64,000 nt of DNA from assembly GCF_002266855.1 (NCBI RefSeq), contig NZ_NGJN01000006.1:186001-250000 (forward strand). The letters run 5' to 3'. A program made the translations under genes and the position numbers. The first letter of the stretch is position 1; each line of letters starts with the position of its first letter. The notes beneath the pieces were generated by a model, which worked only from the letters and a program-made list of their open reading frames with translations, had not been told where the DNA came from and ran no database searches. Positions 35,351-44,973 of this stretch are shown piece after piece. The stretch is from Winogradskyella aurantia (GTDB lineage: Bacteria; Bacteroidota; Bacteroidia; Flavobacteriales; Flavobacteriaceae).

Positions 35351-36460
35351 ATGAGTAAGAAGTTAGCCTTAAATTTACTAGTAGCAGGAGCCTTATTTAC
35401 CTCTTGTTCAAACGATGATGGTATTCCAGTAGAACCAACATTAGATATTCCAAATGAATACATTTCTATGGATTTTGATGCCAATGTTGTAGCTGAAAAC
35501 ACAGTCATTAACCAGTTGACAGAACTGACTTCTGCACTAAACGATGCAGAAGCTAATGCGCAAACCTCAACCGTAGGACCGATTGATTACCCTACATCGT
35601 TATCTGCAGTAACGTTACCAAATTATAGAACTTTAGTAACCGATTGGTTAACAGAATTGGTGAGTTCAGCAAATTCAGCTGATGGATTCCAAAATCCAGG
35701 ATTTGGCAATATGCCGGCAATGAATCAAGAGGGAGGTCTTTTGGGGACGCGTTTATTAGATGAGTATGGTTTGGAATTAGAGCAAATGATAGAGAAAGGT
35801 ACTTTTGGTGCTGCTTTATATAATCATGCCCTAACAATTATCAATGGCGACCTTACAGATCCAGGAGTTATTGATAAATTAGTGGAAATCCATGGTACAG
35901 ATATCGCTTTTAATCCATCTGAGACTACAGCTGCTGCAACTTATTCGAGAAGACGCTCTAATTTAGAGAATCAAACGGGCTTTTTCTATAACATCAAATC
36001 TAATTTAATCACGGCTAAAGCCGCCATACAAGCTGGAAGCGAATTTAATGATGTAAGAGACCAAGCGCTTGCAGATTATTTAAAGAATTGGGAACAGTCA
36101 AACTTTGCAACGGTAATATTTTATTGTAATGCAACAAAAGATCAATTGACCGCCGCTTTTGCCTTGGCAGACGGTCCAGATAAAGAAATTGCACTTGGAA
36201 ACGCGATGCATGCGTACGCTGAAGGTGTTGCCTTTGCACACGGATTTAAAGGCCTATCAAACAAGATAATCACAGATGCTGAAATCGATAGTGTGTTGGA
36301 GAAATTGTTAGCAATTGAAGGGCAAAACCCACAGAGTCACAGATTTTTAAATGAGATAGAGTTATTTGCCAATTTAGATGCTGTTATTGACGATTTACAA
36401 GATATCTACGGTTTCACAGATGCCGAGGTCACTAGCTTCTTCGTAAACAATAATCCTTAA
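35351..36460 (+). CDS. DUF4856 domain lipoprotein
   Basis: 369 residues. Lipobox FTSC (Cys 19). The mature protein is mostly helical, with YPTSLSAVTLPNYRTLVTDWL, GTRLLDEYGLELEQMIEKG and HAYAEGVAFAHGFKGL blocks typical of DUF4856. Repeated His/Glu/Asp-bearing helices resemble the imelysin fold, which fits its position directly before the imelysin gene. Flavobacterial genomes commonly pair these two. A surface or periplasmic metal-binding role is plausible but unproven. Confidence 0.85.
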   Translation: MSKKLALNLLVAGALFTSCSNDDGIPVEPTLDIPNEYISMDFDANVVAENTVINQLTELTSALNDAEANAQTSTVGPIDYPTSLSAVTLPNYRTLVTDWLTELVSSANSADGFQNPGFGNMPAMNQEGGLLGTRLLDEYGLELEQMIEKGTFGAALYNHALTIINGDLTDPGVIDKLVEIHGTDIAFNPSETTAAATYSRRRSNLENQTGFFYNIKSNLITAKAAIQAGSEFNDVRDQALADYLKNWEQSNFATVIFYCNATKDQLTAAFALADGPDKEIALGNAMHAYAEGVAFAHGFKGLSNKIITDAEIDSVLEKLLAIEGQNPQSHRFLNEIELFANLDAVIDDLQDIYGFTDAEVTSFFVNNNP

Positions 36461-36485
36461 TATTTAATAAAAGGCACAAAATTTT

Positions 36486-36515
36486 ACAGAAAATTGCCTT
36501 GCAATGATTTTCTGT
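36486..36515 (+). other. Intra-operon hairpin between the DUF4856 and imelysin genes
   Basis: Imperfect inverted repeat: 36486-36497 pairs with 36501-36515 over 12 bp, with a 3-nt bulge and 3-nt loop. There is no T tract, so it looks like an mRNA-processing or stabilising element rather than a terminator. Confidence 0.4.
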
Positions 36516-36534
36516 TAGAATAAAAAAAGAAAAA

Positions 36535-37665
36535 ATGATGAGAGCTTTAAAACTTATTTTTCCATTTATCATGCTCTGTTGTGTTGCGATGTACAGCTGT
36601 AGTGATGAAGATTCCGACAATGGCGTAAATGTTGATAACTTTGATAGGCAGGTGATGTTGTTCAATTGGGCAGATGCCATAATTATTCCAGCTTATCAAG
36701 ATTTTAATACGAAAGTGAATTCTTTAAAAGAGGCTTCCGATACTTTTGAGGCCTCACCAAATTCTGCCAATTTTAATGTACTTCGCCAAAGGTGGGAAGA
36801 TGCCTACATCACATGGCAAAATGTTTCAATGTTCAATATTGGACCAGCCCAATCTAACTTTCTAAGAAGTTTTCTTAATATTTATCCGACAAATACGGTG
36901 AATATTGATGCGAACATTAATTCTGGTAACTACGCCTTACAAGACATAAATAGCAATGACGAACAAGGCTTTCCAGCTTTAGATTACTTACTTTATGGTT
37001 TAGCCGAAACAGATAGCGATATACTTCAGTTTTATACAACAAATGCAAATGCGGATAATTATTTGACGTATTTAACCGATGTTGTAAATCGTATTGATGT
37101 ATTAACGAATGAAGTGGTTTCTGAATGGGAAGGAGACTACAGGGCAACCTTTGTAAACAATAGTGGCAACTCGGCAAATAGCTCAACAAATGTGCTAGTG
37201 AACGAATACATGAAATATTATGAAGTTTTTTTTAGAAATGGTAAAATAGGAACACCGGCAGGTGTATTTTCTGCAGGTATGCAAATACCAGAAAATGTAG
37301 AGGCATTTTATAAAAAAGATTTATCTAAAACGCTTTGTCTTGCAGCATTAGATGCCTTACAGAATTTTTTTAGGGGAAGCAGATATAACCAAACCTCCAC
37401 TATTGAAAGTTTAGAGAGCTATTTAGATTTCTTGAACACTATGAAAAACGGTGAAGATTTATCATTACTCATCAACAATCAGTTTGATACTTCACGAGTA
37501 TTGATTTCTGTACTCGATGATAATTTTTATCAGCAAATTAATTCCGATAATACAGCCATGCTTGAAGCTTTTGAAGCGCTTCAAGATAATGTGGTGTTTT
37601 TGAAATCAGATATGATGTCCGCTTTAAATATTAACATCGCGTTTGAAAGCAACGACGGAGATTAG
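36535..37665 (+). CDS. Imelysin (peptidase M75)-family lipoprotein
   Basis: 376 residues. Lipobox MYSC (Cys 22). The all-helical imelysin domain covers about residues 38-365, with RQRWEDAYITWQN and the centre motif QGFPALDYLLYG. In canonical imelysins the centre reads GxHxxE; here the His is Pro148 and the Glu is Asp150. A later block (LSKTLCLAALDALQNFFRGSRY) is the second half of the pseudo-repeat. Imelysin-like lipoproteins (IrpA, EfeO relatives) are iron-regulated and linked to iron uptake; none is a proven peptidase. The HTTM gene starts 3 bp downstream. Confidence 0.88.
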   Translation: MMRALKLIFPFIMLCCVAMYSCSDEDSDNGVNVDNFDRQVMLFNWADAIIIPAYQDFNTKVNSLKEASDTFEASPNSANFNVLRQRWEDAYITWQNVSMFNIGPAQSNFLRSFLNIYPTNTVNIDANINSGNYALQDINSNDEQGFPALDYLLYGLAETDSDILQFYTTNANADNYLTYLTDVVNRIDVLTNEVVSEWEGDYRATFVNNSGNSANSSTNVLVNEYMKYYEVFFRNGKIGTPAGVFSAGMQIPENVEAFYKKDLSKTLCLAALDALQNFFRGSRYNQTSTIESLESYLDFLNTMKNGEDLSLLINNQFDTSRVLISVLDDNFYQQINSDNTAMLEAFEALQDNVVFLKSDMMSALNINIAFESNDGD

Positions 37666-37668
37666 GCT

Positions 37669-39030
37669 GTGTTCAATTCAATAACGACATATTTAAAACA
37701 TCCTGTAAAGGCCGCTCCACTGGCGGTCTTTCGAATTTTATTTGGTGGTTTAATGTTATTTTCTACCCTTAGGTTTCTATCTCAGAACTGGGTAGAGACC
37801 TATTATATCTACCCTACTGTCCATTTTAAATATTTTGGTTTTGAGTTTGTTAGAGACTTTGGAGAATACACATACATCCTTTATGCTATTACATTATTGG
37901 CGTCAGTTGGAATACTATTAGGCTATAAATACAGATTGAGCACTGTATTACTTTTCTTAAGTTTTACGTATTGTGAACTCATCGATAAGACCTATTACCT
38001 TAATCATTATTATTTTGTCAGTATCATTGGGTTTTTACTCATTTTTTTGCCGGCGAATGCTTATTTTTCTATGGATGCCAAACGACATCCTAAAATTGCA
38101 TTTACACATATTCCTCGCTACAACATATTTGTCATCCAATTGATGCTGTGTATTGTTTATTTCTATGCAGGTTTGGCCAAGCTAAATTCTGATTGGTTAC
38201 TTAGGGCTATGCCTTTGCAGATATGGTTACCATCACTTTACGATTTACCAGTTCTTGGAGACTTGTTTCAAAAACAATGGATGCACTATGTGATGAGCTG
38301 GAGTGGTATGCTTTATGATCTATCCATTCCTTTTCTATTGTTTTCTAAACGAACACGGTTATTCGCTTTTTTGTTAGTTGTGGTATTTCACGTTTTAACG
38401 CGTGTTCTTTTTCCCATTGGTATTTTTCCATATGTCATGATTTTGTCGACCTTAATATTTTTTAATGCCACACTACACGAAAAAATCATATCAGGTTTGA
38501 GTCGGCTATTTAAAATAAAGGACAGCTCAAGAATAAAAAGGCTGAGGTGGGTTCCAAATTTAAGAAACCAATCAATAGCTTTGCTTTTTATCTTTTTTTT
38601 TGCCTTTCAGCTCATTTTTCCCTTCAGGTATCTCCTCTATCCTGACGAATTGTTTTGGACGGAAGAGGGCTATCGCTATTCATGGCGTGTTATGTTGATG
38701 GAAAAAGGGGGATATGTACAATATAAAATTGTAGATCCTGAAACTAAAAATTGGTTTTATGTCAACCATCATGAGTTTTTAACTGACTATCAAGAAAAAC
38801 AATTGCGCACGCAGGCCGACTTTATTTTAGAATTCGCTCATTTTTTAGAAGGCCATTTTAGAACTAAGGGTATTAAAAACCCTGAAGTGTACGTAGATAG
38901 TTTCATTTCCTTAAACGGACGTTTAAGCCAGAGATTCATTGACCCTAATATTGATTTAACCAAAATAAAAGACAGTTGGAAGCACAAAGATTGGATTCTT
39001 CCTTTCAACGATACTATTTATGGATTTTAA
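37669..39030 (+). CDS. HTTM-domain membrane protein, vitamin K-dependent gamma-carboxylase-like
   Basis: 453 residues from a GTG start 3 bp after the imelysin stop. The first 320 residues hold multiple transmembrane helices of the HTTM domain. The motif IDKTYYLNHYYF (Lys107, His113) matches the DK(T/S)xxxNHxY signature of the gamma-carboxylase family, including the Lys regarded as the catalytic base in the human enzyme. A soluble C-terminal part (residues 325-453) follows, with RYSWRVMLMEKGG and DPETKNWFYVN, the beta-rich region found in the family. Bacterial homologues have no established substrate. The 3' end overlaps the receptor gene by 11 bp. Confidence 0.85.
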   Translation: MFNSITTYLKHPVKAAPLAVFRILFGGLMLFSTLRFLSQNWVETYYIYPTVHFKYFGFEFVRDFGEYTYILYAITLLASVGILLGYKYRLSTVLLFLSFTYCELIDKTYYLNHYYFVSIIGFLLIFLPANAYFSMDAKRHPKIAFTHIPRYNIFVIQLMLCIVYFYAGLAKLNSDWLLRAMPLQIWLPSLYDLPVLGDLFQKQWMHYVMSWSGMLYDLSIPFLLFSKRTRLFAFLLVVVFHVLTRVLFPIGIFPYVMILSTLIFFNATLHEKIISGLSRLFKIKDSSRIKRLRWVPNLRNQSIALLFIFFFAFQLIFPFRYLLYPDELFWTEEGYRYSWRVMLMEKGGYVQYKIVDPETKNWFYVNHHEFLTDYQEKQLRTQADFILEFAHFLEGHFRTKGIKNPEVYVDSFISLNGRLSQRFIDPNIDLTKIKDSWKHKDWILPFNDTIYGF

Positions 39031-41500
39031 AAGATTACTTATATGCATATTATGTGTAATTAGCACTTTAGCTCATGCACAATATAAATTATCAGGTACG
39101 GTTTTGGACGAAACTTCTGAAGCGCCTATTCCTTATATCCAAATATTTGATACTACCTCTGGAAAAGACACTACTAGCGGAAAAAATGGCATTTTTCAAT
39201 TAGAAAATTTGAAGCCTGGCTTCCATACGCTTGTATTCTATAATGACGATTATGCTTGGTATGAGAGAACCATTGAAGTTAATGAAGACAAAATAATTAC
39301 CGTAAAAGTAAAAAAATCCAATAGCCTATCGGAAGTTGTGATTCAAGCTAAGCGAAGAGCTATATTCGACCTAAAACGCGCTAAGGATGTTGAAGGTACC
39401 ACCATATATGCTGGTAAAAAGAATGAGGTTATTTTAGTAGACCAAATCGTTGGTAATAAAAGTAACAGTAATGCACGACAGATATTTGCTCAAGTGGTTG
39501 GACTTAATATTTACGAAAGTACTAATAGCGGTTTACAACTTTCTATTGGCGGTAGAGGATTAGATCCTAATCGATCGTCTAATTTCAACACAAGGCAAAA
39601 CGGATATGACATTAGTGCAGATGTTTTGGGTTATCCTGAAAGCTATTACACGCCGCCTGTAGAGGCTTTAGAAGAAATTCAGGTTTTACGCGGTGCCGCA
39701 TCATTACAATATGGAACACAGTTTGGTGGTTTGTTGAATTTCAAATTAAGAGCGCCATCCCAAAGACCACTCGAGATTGTAACGCGCCAGAGCTGGGATA
39801 CTAATTCTGGTTTTTCAACATTTAATAGTTTTAGCGGTACCAACGGAAAATTTAGCCATTATACTTATGTGTCTTATAAAAATAATCTAGACCAAGCACC
39901 TAGACCTAACATGAGTTTAGAAGCATTTAATGCGTTCACAAATCTAAACTATAAGCTTTCTGACAAAACATCTATTGGTATAGAATACACGCATTTAAGT
40001 TATACAGCGCAACAACCAGGGGGTCTCACTGATTTTCAGTTTTACCGAGATCCAGACTTTAGCAATAGAACCAGAAATTGGTTTAAGGTTAATTGGAACC
40101 TCCTTACCGCTAAGCTAAACCATAAATTTTCCGAAGATGACGAATTTAATGCCATATTATGGGGAATGAACTCATCGCGCAGTGCTATTGGTTTCAGAAC
40201 AAATCGTGTATCTCAGGAGGATGATTTAGATGAACCACGAGACTTACAGGTTGGAAATTTTCGTAATTGGGGTGCGGAATTACGCTACTTAAAAAACTAT
40301 GCCATTGGCACTAAAAATTCTACGTTGCTGGTAGGTAGTAAGTATTACCAAGCTTTTAATGAAGAACGTCAAGGCCCTGGCACAAATGGTAATGATCCTA
40401 ATTTTAATTTTATTGATTATGATATTGAAGACTTACCGACCGAGTTAAGACAGTCTGATTTTGACTTTCCTAATCTAAATGTAGCTCTCTTTGCTGAAAA
40501 TATTTTTTACCTATCCGATAAATTCTCATTGACACCGGGTATTCGTTTTGAATATATAAAAACGGAAAGTGAAGGGACTTTCCGTGCAGTAAATCGAGAT
40601 TTAGCAGGTAATCCCATATTAGATTCAACATTTGAGGATAACAGAACTCGCGAACGTAATATTTTACTTTTAGGTATAGGCGCTGGCTTTAAACCAACTG
40701 AAAATTTAGAGGTGTACGGTAATTTTTCACAGAATTATCGTTCGGTGACCTTTAGTGACATTCGTATAATTAATCCAGCACTTCAAGTCGACCCAAATAT
40801 TAAAGATGAAAGTGGATTTACGGCAGATTTAGGTATTAGAGGGCGTTACAAAAACGTGTTGTCTTATGACGCCAATGTATTCGGTTTACTCTACCGAGAT
40901 AAAATTGATGAAGTATTGCGTACATCTACGCGGATAAATGCTTTTGGTGAGGAAGTAGAAGATGGACAAATTGTTAGATTTAGAGGAAATATAGGTACTG
41001 CATTTACCTACGGTTTTGAGAGTTTATTGGACTGGAATTTAAGGGAAACCTTTTTTGAAAATAAAGCTGAATATCGCTTTAATTATTATATCAATTTAGC
41101 ATTGATTCAGTCAGAATTCACAGCGTCTGAAGTTCCAGGTGTTGAAGGTAACGAATTACCTTTTGTACCCAATATCAATTTAAGAACAGGTTTTAAAATG
41201 GGTTATAGAAACATTTTGGTAGATTTACAATATTCATATTTATCTAGACAATATACAGATGCTTCAAATGCGCCACAAGATACAGATGACAATGTCAGCG
41301 GTATTATAGGGGCCATTCCAGCATATTCTGTTTTTGATTTATCATTATCATACCGTTATAGAAAATGGACCCTAGAAACAGGAATAAATAATTTCCTAGA
41401 TACCCAATATTTTACCCAACGTGCCACTGGGTACCCCGGTCCAGGCATCATTCCTGCTTTGCCTAGAAGTTATTATATGACCTTGCAATTCAAAATTTAA
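39020..41500 (+). CDS. TonB-dependent receptor, FecA-like
   Basis: 826 residues. Signal peptide (ends LAHAQ), then a carboxypeptidase-like beta-sandwich (YKLSGTVLDETSEAPIPYIQIFD, residues 22-105). The plug domain carries NARQIFAQVVGLNIYESTNSGLQLSIGGRG and EEIQVLRGAASLQYGTQFGG, patterns of the iron-dicitrate/siderophore receptor group. The barrel ends in a typical terminal Ile (MTLQFKI). It lacks the sigma-interacting signalling domain. As the last gene of an imelysin operon it is most likely a metal or metallophore receptor. Confidence 0.9.
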   Translation: MDFKRLLICILCVISTLAHAQYKLSGTVLDETSEAPIPYIQIFDTTSGKDTTSGKNGIFQLENLKPGFHTLVFYNDDYAWYERTIEVNEDKIITVKVKKSNSLSEVVIQAKRRAIFDLKRAKDVEGTTIYAGKKNEVILVDQIVGNKSNSNARQIFAQVVGLNIYESTNSGLQLSIGGRGLDPNRSSNFNTRQNGYDISADVLGYPESYYTPPVEALEEIQVLRGAASLQYGTQFGGLLNFKLRAPSQRPLEIVTRQSWDTNSGFSTFNSFSGTNGKFSHYTYVSYKNNLDQAPRPNMSLEAFNAFTNLNYKLSDKTSIGIEYTHLSYTAQQPGGLTDFQFYRDPDFSNRTRNWFKVNWNLLTAKLNHKFSEDDEFNAILWGMNSSRSAIGFRTNRVSQEDDLDEPRDLQVGNFRNWGAELRYLKNYAIGTKNSTLLVGSKYYQAFNEERQGPGTNGNDPNFNFIDYDIEDLPTELRQSDFDFPNLNVALFAENIFYLSDKFSLTPGIRFEYIKTESEGTFRAVNRDLAGNPILDSTFEDNRTRERNILLLGIGAGFKPTENLEVYGNFSQNYRSVTFSDIRIINPALQVDPNIKDESGFTADLGIRGRYKNVLSYDANVFGLLYRDKIDEVLRTSTRINAFGEEVEDGQIVRFRGNIGTAFTYGFESLLDWNLRETFFENKAEYRFNYYINLALIQSEFTASEVPGVEGNELPFVPNINLRTGFKMGYRNILVDLQYSYLSRQYTDASNAPQDTDDNVSGIIGAIPAYSVFDLSLSYRYRKWTLETGINNFLDTQYFTQRATGYPGPGIIPALPRSYYMTLQFKI

Positions 41501-41701
41501 CCAAGCGTGGTATCTTATTATCAATTGATTTGTTAGGCCTACTTTCCTTAGGATTAAATATAGTTAAGGTTTTTCATTATTGATAAAATTATATTTTTAA
41601 TTAAAGATTTTCATATTAGATATGGACCATCAGTAGGGACCATTGAAAATCATTGGGAATTATTTAGCGTTTCAGAATAAATTTTAATGCAAAAAAAACC
41701 T

Positions 41702-41709
41702 TAGATTTG
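41702..41709 (+). promoter_or_regulatory. Candidate -7 element of guaB
   Basis: TAGATTTG fits TAnnTTTG, 23 nt before the ATG; no -33 TTG at standard spacing. Confidence 0.4.
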
Positions 41710-41732
41710 CACGCAATTATATCTTAATTGCC

Positions 41733-43205
41733 ATGATAGCACATCAAAATAAAATCTTAGGTGAAGGTCTTACCTATGATGACGTCCTTTTAGTTCCAGC
41801 GTATTCAGAAGTACTACCGCGCGAGGTAAATATCCAAACTAAATTCACTAGAAATATCACTATTAATATTCCAGTAGTTTCGGCTGCTATGGATACGGTT
41901 ACGGAGAGTAAAATGGCCATAGCTATGGCTCGTGAAGGAGGTATAGGTGTATTGCACAAGAACATGACCATAGCTCAGCAAGCCGCTAAGGTGCGTAAGG
42001 TAAAGCGCGCAGAAAGTGGCATGATTATAGACCCTGTAACTTTAACATTAAATGCTACTGTTCTCGATGCTAATAATGCGATGAGAGAGCACAGTATCGG
42101 TGGTATCCCGATTGTGGACGATAGCGGTATATTAAAAGGAATTGTTACCAATAGAGATTTGCGTTTTGAACACGATGAGAAAAGACCTATCGTTGAGGTA
42201 ATGACCGGAAGTGATTTAGTCACCGCACCTGCAGGAACATCTCTAAAAGATGCTGAAGCTATTTTGCAAAAACATAAGATTGAAAAACTACTCATTGTAG
42301 ACAAGGATTATAAATTAGTAGGACTTATTACTTTTAGGGATATCACTAAGGTAACCCAAAAGCCTTTAGCGAATAAGGATACCTATGGCCGTCTGCGCGT
42401 TGCCGCAGCTGTCGGAGTTACCTTCGATGTAATTGAAAGGGTAGAAGCTTTGGTTAATGCCGGGGTTGACGCCGTAGTTATCGACACAGCTCATGGACAT
42501 ACTAAAGGAGTAGTCGATGTTCTTAAAAGTGTAAAACATAAATTTCCAAAGTTAGACGTTATTGTGGGTAATATTGCCACGGCTGAAGCAGCTAAGTATT
42601 TAGTAGAAGCTGGTGCAGACGCTGTTAAAGTGGGTATTGGTCCAGGGTCAATTTGTACAACACGTGTGGTAGCTGGTGTAGGTTTTCCTCAATTCTCGGC
42701 TGTTCTTGAAGTAGCTAACGCCATTAAGGGAACAGGTGTACCTGTAATTGCAGATGGAGGTATTCGTTATACAGGGGATATCCCAAAATCTATAGCTGCT
42801 GGAGCTGATACGGTAATGTTAGGCTCTTTATTGGCAGGAACAAAGGAAAGTCCGGGTGAAACTATTATATACGAAGGCCGCAAATTTAAATCGTATCGTG
42901 GTATGGGTTCTGTTGAAGCTATGAAAGAAGGAAGTAAAGACCGTTATTTCCAAGACGTTGAGGATGATATTAAAAAATTGGTCCCCGAAGGCATCGTAGG
43001 TAGGGTCCCATATAAAGGCGAGCTCTACGAAAGTATCCATCAGTTTGTAGGTGGCTTAAAAGCCGGCATGGGGTATTGTGGCGCTAAAGACATTGCAACT
43101 CTAAAAGAATCTGGACGCTTTATAAAAATCACCTCAAGTGGAATTAATGAAAGTCATCCACACGATGTTACAATCACCAAGGAAGCTCCAAATTATTCGA
43201 GATAG
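41733..43205 (+). CDS. guaB: Inosine-5'-monophosphate dehydrogenase
   Basis: 490 residues with the standard layout: N-terminal barrel segment ([17 protein letters not shown]), a CBS-domain pair (about residues 95-210), and the rest of the barrel. The catalytic loop is [15 protein letters not shown] with active-site Cys; the phosphate site [11 protein letters not shown] and the flap region ([14 protein letters not shown]) follow. It converts IMP to XMP with NAD+, the first committed step to GTP. A small membrane-protein gene follows 2 bp after the stop. Confidence 0.97.
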   Translation: MIAHQNKILGEGLTYDDVLLVPAYSEVLPREVNIQTKFTRNITINIPVVSAAMDTVTESKMAIAMAREGGIGVLHKNMTIAQQAAKVRKVKRAESGMIIDPVTLTLNATVLDANNAMREHSIGGIPIVDDSGILKGIVTNRDLRFEHDEKRPIVEVMTGSDLVTAPAGTSLKDAEAILQKHKIEKLLIVDKDYKLVGLITFRDITKVTQKPLANKDTYGRLRVAAAVGVTFDVIERVEALVNAGVDAVVIDTAHGHTKGVVDVLKSVKHKFPKLDVIVGNIATAEAAKYLVEAGADAVKVGIGPGSICTTRVVAGVGFPQFSAVLEVANAIKGTGVPVIADGGIRYTGDIPKSIAAGADTVMLGSLLAGTKESPGETIIYEGRKFKSYRGMGSVEAMKEGSKDRYFQDVEDDIKKLVPEGIVGRVPYKGELYESIHQFVGGLKAGMGYCGAKDIATLKESGRFIKITSSGINESHPHDVTITKEAPNYSR

Positions 43206-43207
43206 CA

Positions 43208-43405
43208 ATGCAAATGACTAAGCCAAATAAATTGATTCTGTTAGCTGCAGCTCTGATAATAGCCAGTATTGTAGTTGTATTGTATAATGACTTACAATAT
43301 AACGTATGGGCTTTTGTCTTAAAAATATCAGGACTTTCTGTATTTATGTACGCACTCTATCTCCAGGCCAAACAAAAGAAAGATAAAAAAGAGGACTTGT
43401 CATAG
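43208..43405 (+). CDS. Small two-helix membrane protein of unknown function
   Basis: 65 residues: a short basic N-terminus, two hydrophobic helices (LILLAAALIIASIVVVLY and AFVLKISGLSVFMYALYLQ) and a lysine-rich cytoplasmic tail. It starts 2 bp after guaB and is probably co-transcribed. No recognised domain. Confidence 0.65.
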   Translation: MQMTKPNKLILLAAALIIASIVVVLYNDLQYNVWAFVLKISGLSVFMYALYLQAKQKKDKKEDLS

Positions 43406-43479
43406 AATAGTCCGCCATAAGTGGGTACGTTAACGCATTTTTAGCATTTTGATTTAGGACTTAATGCTTTAATTCCTTG

Positions 43480-43487
43480 TATCTTTG
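43480..43487 (+). promoter_or_regulatory. Candidate -7 element of carotenoid cluster A
   Basis: TATCTTTG fits TAnnTTTG and ends 7 nt before the desaturase ATG; the start site would be at or next to the ATG. The nearest upstream TTG (43449-43451) is 28 nt away, longer than usual. Confidence 0.4.
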
Positions 43488-43494
43488 TTTTGAA

Positions 43495-44973
43495 ATGAAA
43501 CAACAAAAAGTTATTGTTATTGGTGCAGGAATCTCCGGTCTAGCAACGTCTATTCGATTAAGGTCACAAGGCTATGATGTTTCAGTGTTTGAGGCCAATT
43601 CCTATCCCGGTGGTAAGCTAACCGCATTTTCAGCTGAAGGCTATCGTTTTGATATGGGACCATCACTCTTTACGATGCCACAGTTTGTGGAGGAATTGTT
43701 TAAAGTAGCTGACAAACCGATAAGCGATTACTTTGAGTACAAAAAGAAGGAAGTGGTCTGCAATTACTTCTATGAAGATGGCACTACCTTTTCAGCCTTA
43801 GCAGACGAGGAAAAATTTGCGGAACAGGCTGCAAAAACATTTGAGGTAGATGAAGCTACGGTCCTAAACTACCTGCATAGAAGTAAATCTAAGTACGACC
43901 TTACTGCTTCTCTTTTTCTGGAGAAATCCTTGCATAAAACGAGTACCTACCTTTCAAAGGACACATTAAAAGCTATTTTTAACATCAATAGCTTAGACCT
44001 CAATACCACCTTGTCCAATTATAATGCTAAGGTATTTAAGGATGAGCGTTTACAGCAATTTTATAATCGTTTTGCCACTTATAATGGGTCATCACCGTAC
44101 CAAACACCGGGCATAATGTCCATGATACCTCACTTAGAGCAATATTTCGGAACCTATATTCCGAAGGGTGGTATGCACCAAATTAGTATGAGTCTTTACA
44201 CATTGGCCCAAGATATCGGCGTAAAATTTCACCTTAATACTAATGTCGATGAAATCTTAGTAGAGAAATCAAAAGCGGCTGGCATTATAGCAAATGGGAA
44301 ACACATTTATGCTGATATTGTAGTATCTAATTCGGATGTGGTACCAACCTACAGAAGGCTTTTGAAAGGCCATAAGGCACCAGAGCGTATCTTGAAACAG
44401 CCACGAAGTAGTTCCGCCTTAATTTTTTATTGGGGTATTACCAGAGAGTTTCCAGAGCTTGATTTGCATAATATCTTTTTCTCAAAGGACTACGAGACAG
44501 AGTTTGATTATATCTTTAATAAAAAAGAGGTGCATCACGACCCCACAGTCTACATCAATATTACATCGAAGGATGTACCCAAAGATGCTCCAGATGGTTG
44601 CGAGAATTGGTTTACTATGATAAATGTACCAAGCAACACAGGTCAAGATTGGGGTAGTATTATAAAAGCGGCAAGGCAAAACATAATTACTAAGGTAAGC
44701 CGATTACTTAATGAAGATATCTCCAAACTTATCACATATGAAGCTGTTTTAGATCCAAAAAGTATAGAATCTAAAACCCAGAGTTATCAAGGGGCTTTAT
44801 ACGGTGCATCCAGCAATAATAAATACGCAGCCTTTCTTAGGCATCCTAATTTTAAACAAAGTATTAAAAACTTATATTTCTGTGGTGGAAGTGTACATCC
44901 GGGTGGTGGTATTCCTTTATGTTTGTTGTCAGGTAAAATTGTTTCAGAACTTATACAAAAAGCCAACCAATAG
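43495..44973 (+). CDS. crtD: CrtI/CrtD-type carotenoid desaturase, probable carotenoid 3,4-desaturase
   Basis: 492 residues from MKQQKVIVIGAG. The dinucleotide motif is GAGISGLATSIRLRSQGYDVSVFEA, the second FAD block is FDMGPSLFTMPQFVEEL, and the C-terminal FAD signature is YFCGGSVHPGGGIPLCLLSGKI. The bacterial phytoene desaturase family includes both CrtI and CrtD. This copy is assigned CrtD because it is followed directly by cruF and crtY, while the copy at 57.7 kb sits with crtB. CrtD introduces the C-3,4 double bond after 1-hydroxylation by CruF. The two copies are clearly diverged, so this is not a recent duplication. Confidence 0.8.
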   Translation: MKQQKVIVIGAGISGLATSIRLRSQGYDVSVFEANSYPGGKLTAFSAEGYRFDMGPSLFTMPQFVEELFKVADKPISDYFEYKKKEVVCNYFYEDGTTFSALADEEKFAEQAAKTFEVDEATVLNYLHRSKSKYDLTASLFLEKSLHKTSTYLSKDTLKAIFNINSLDLNTTLSNYNAKVFKDERLQQFYNRFATYNGSSPYQTPGIMSMIPHLEQYFGTYIPKGGMHQISMSLYTLAQDIGVKFHLNTNVDEILVEKSKAAGIIANGKHIYADIVVSNSDVVPTYRRLLKGHKAPERILKQPRSSSALIFYWGITREFPELDLHNIFFSKDYETEFDYIFNKKEVHHDPTVYINITSKDVPKDAPDGCENWFTMINVPSNTGQDWGSIIKAARQNIITKVSRLLNEDISKLITYEAVLDPKSIESKTQSYQGALYGASSNNKYAAFLRHPNFKQSIKNLYFCGGSVHPGGGIPLCLLSGKIVSELIQKANQ

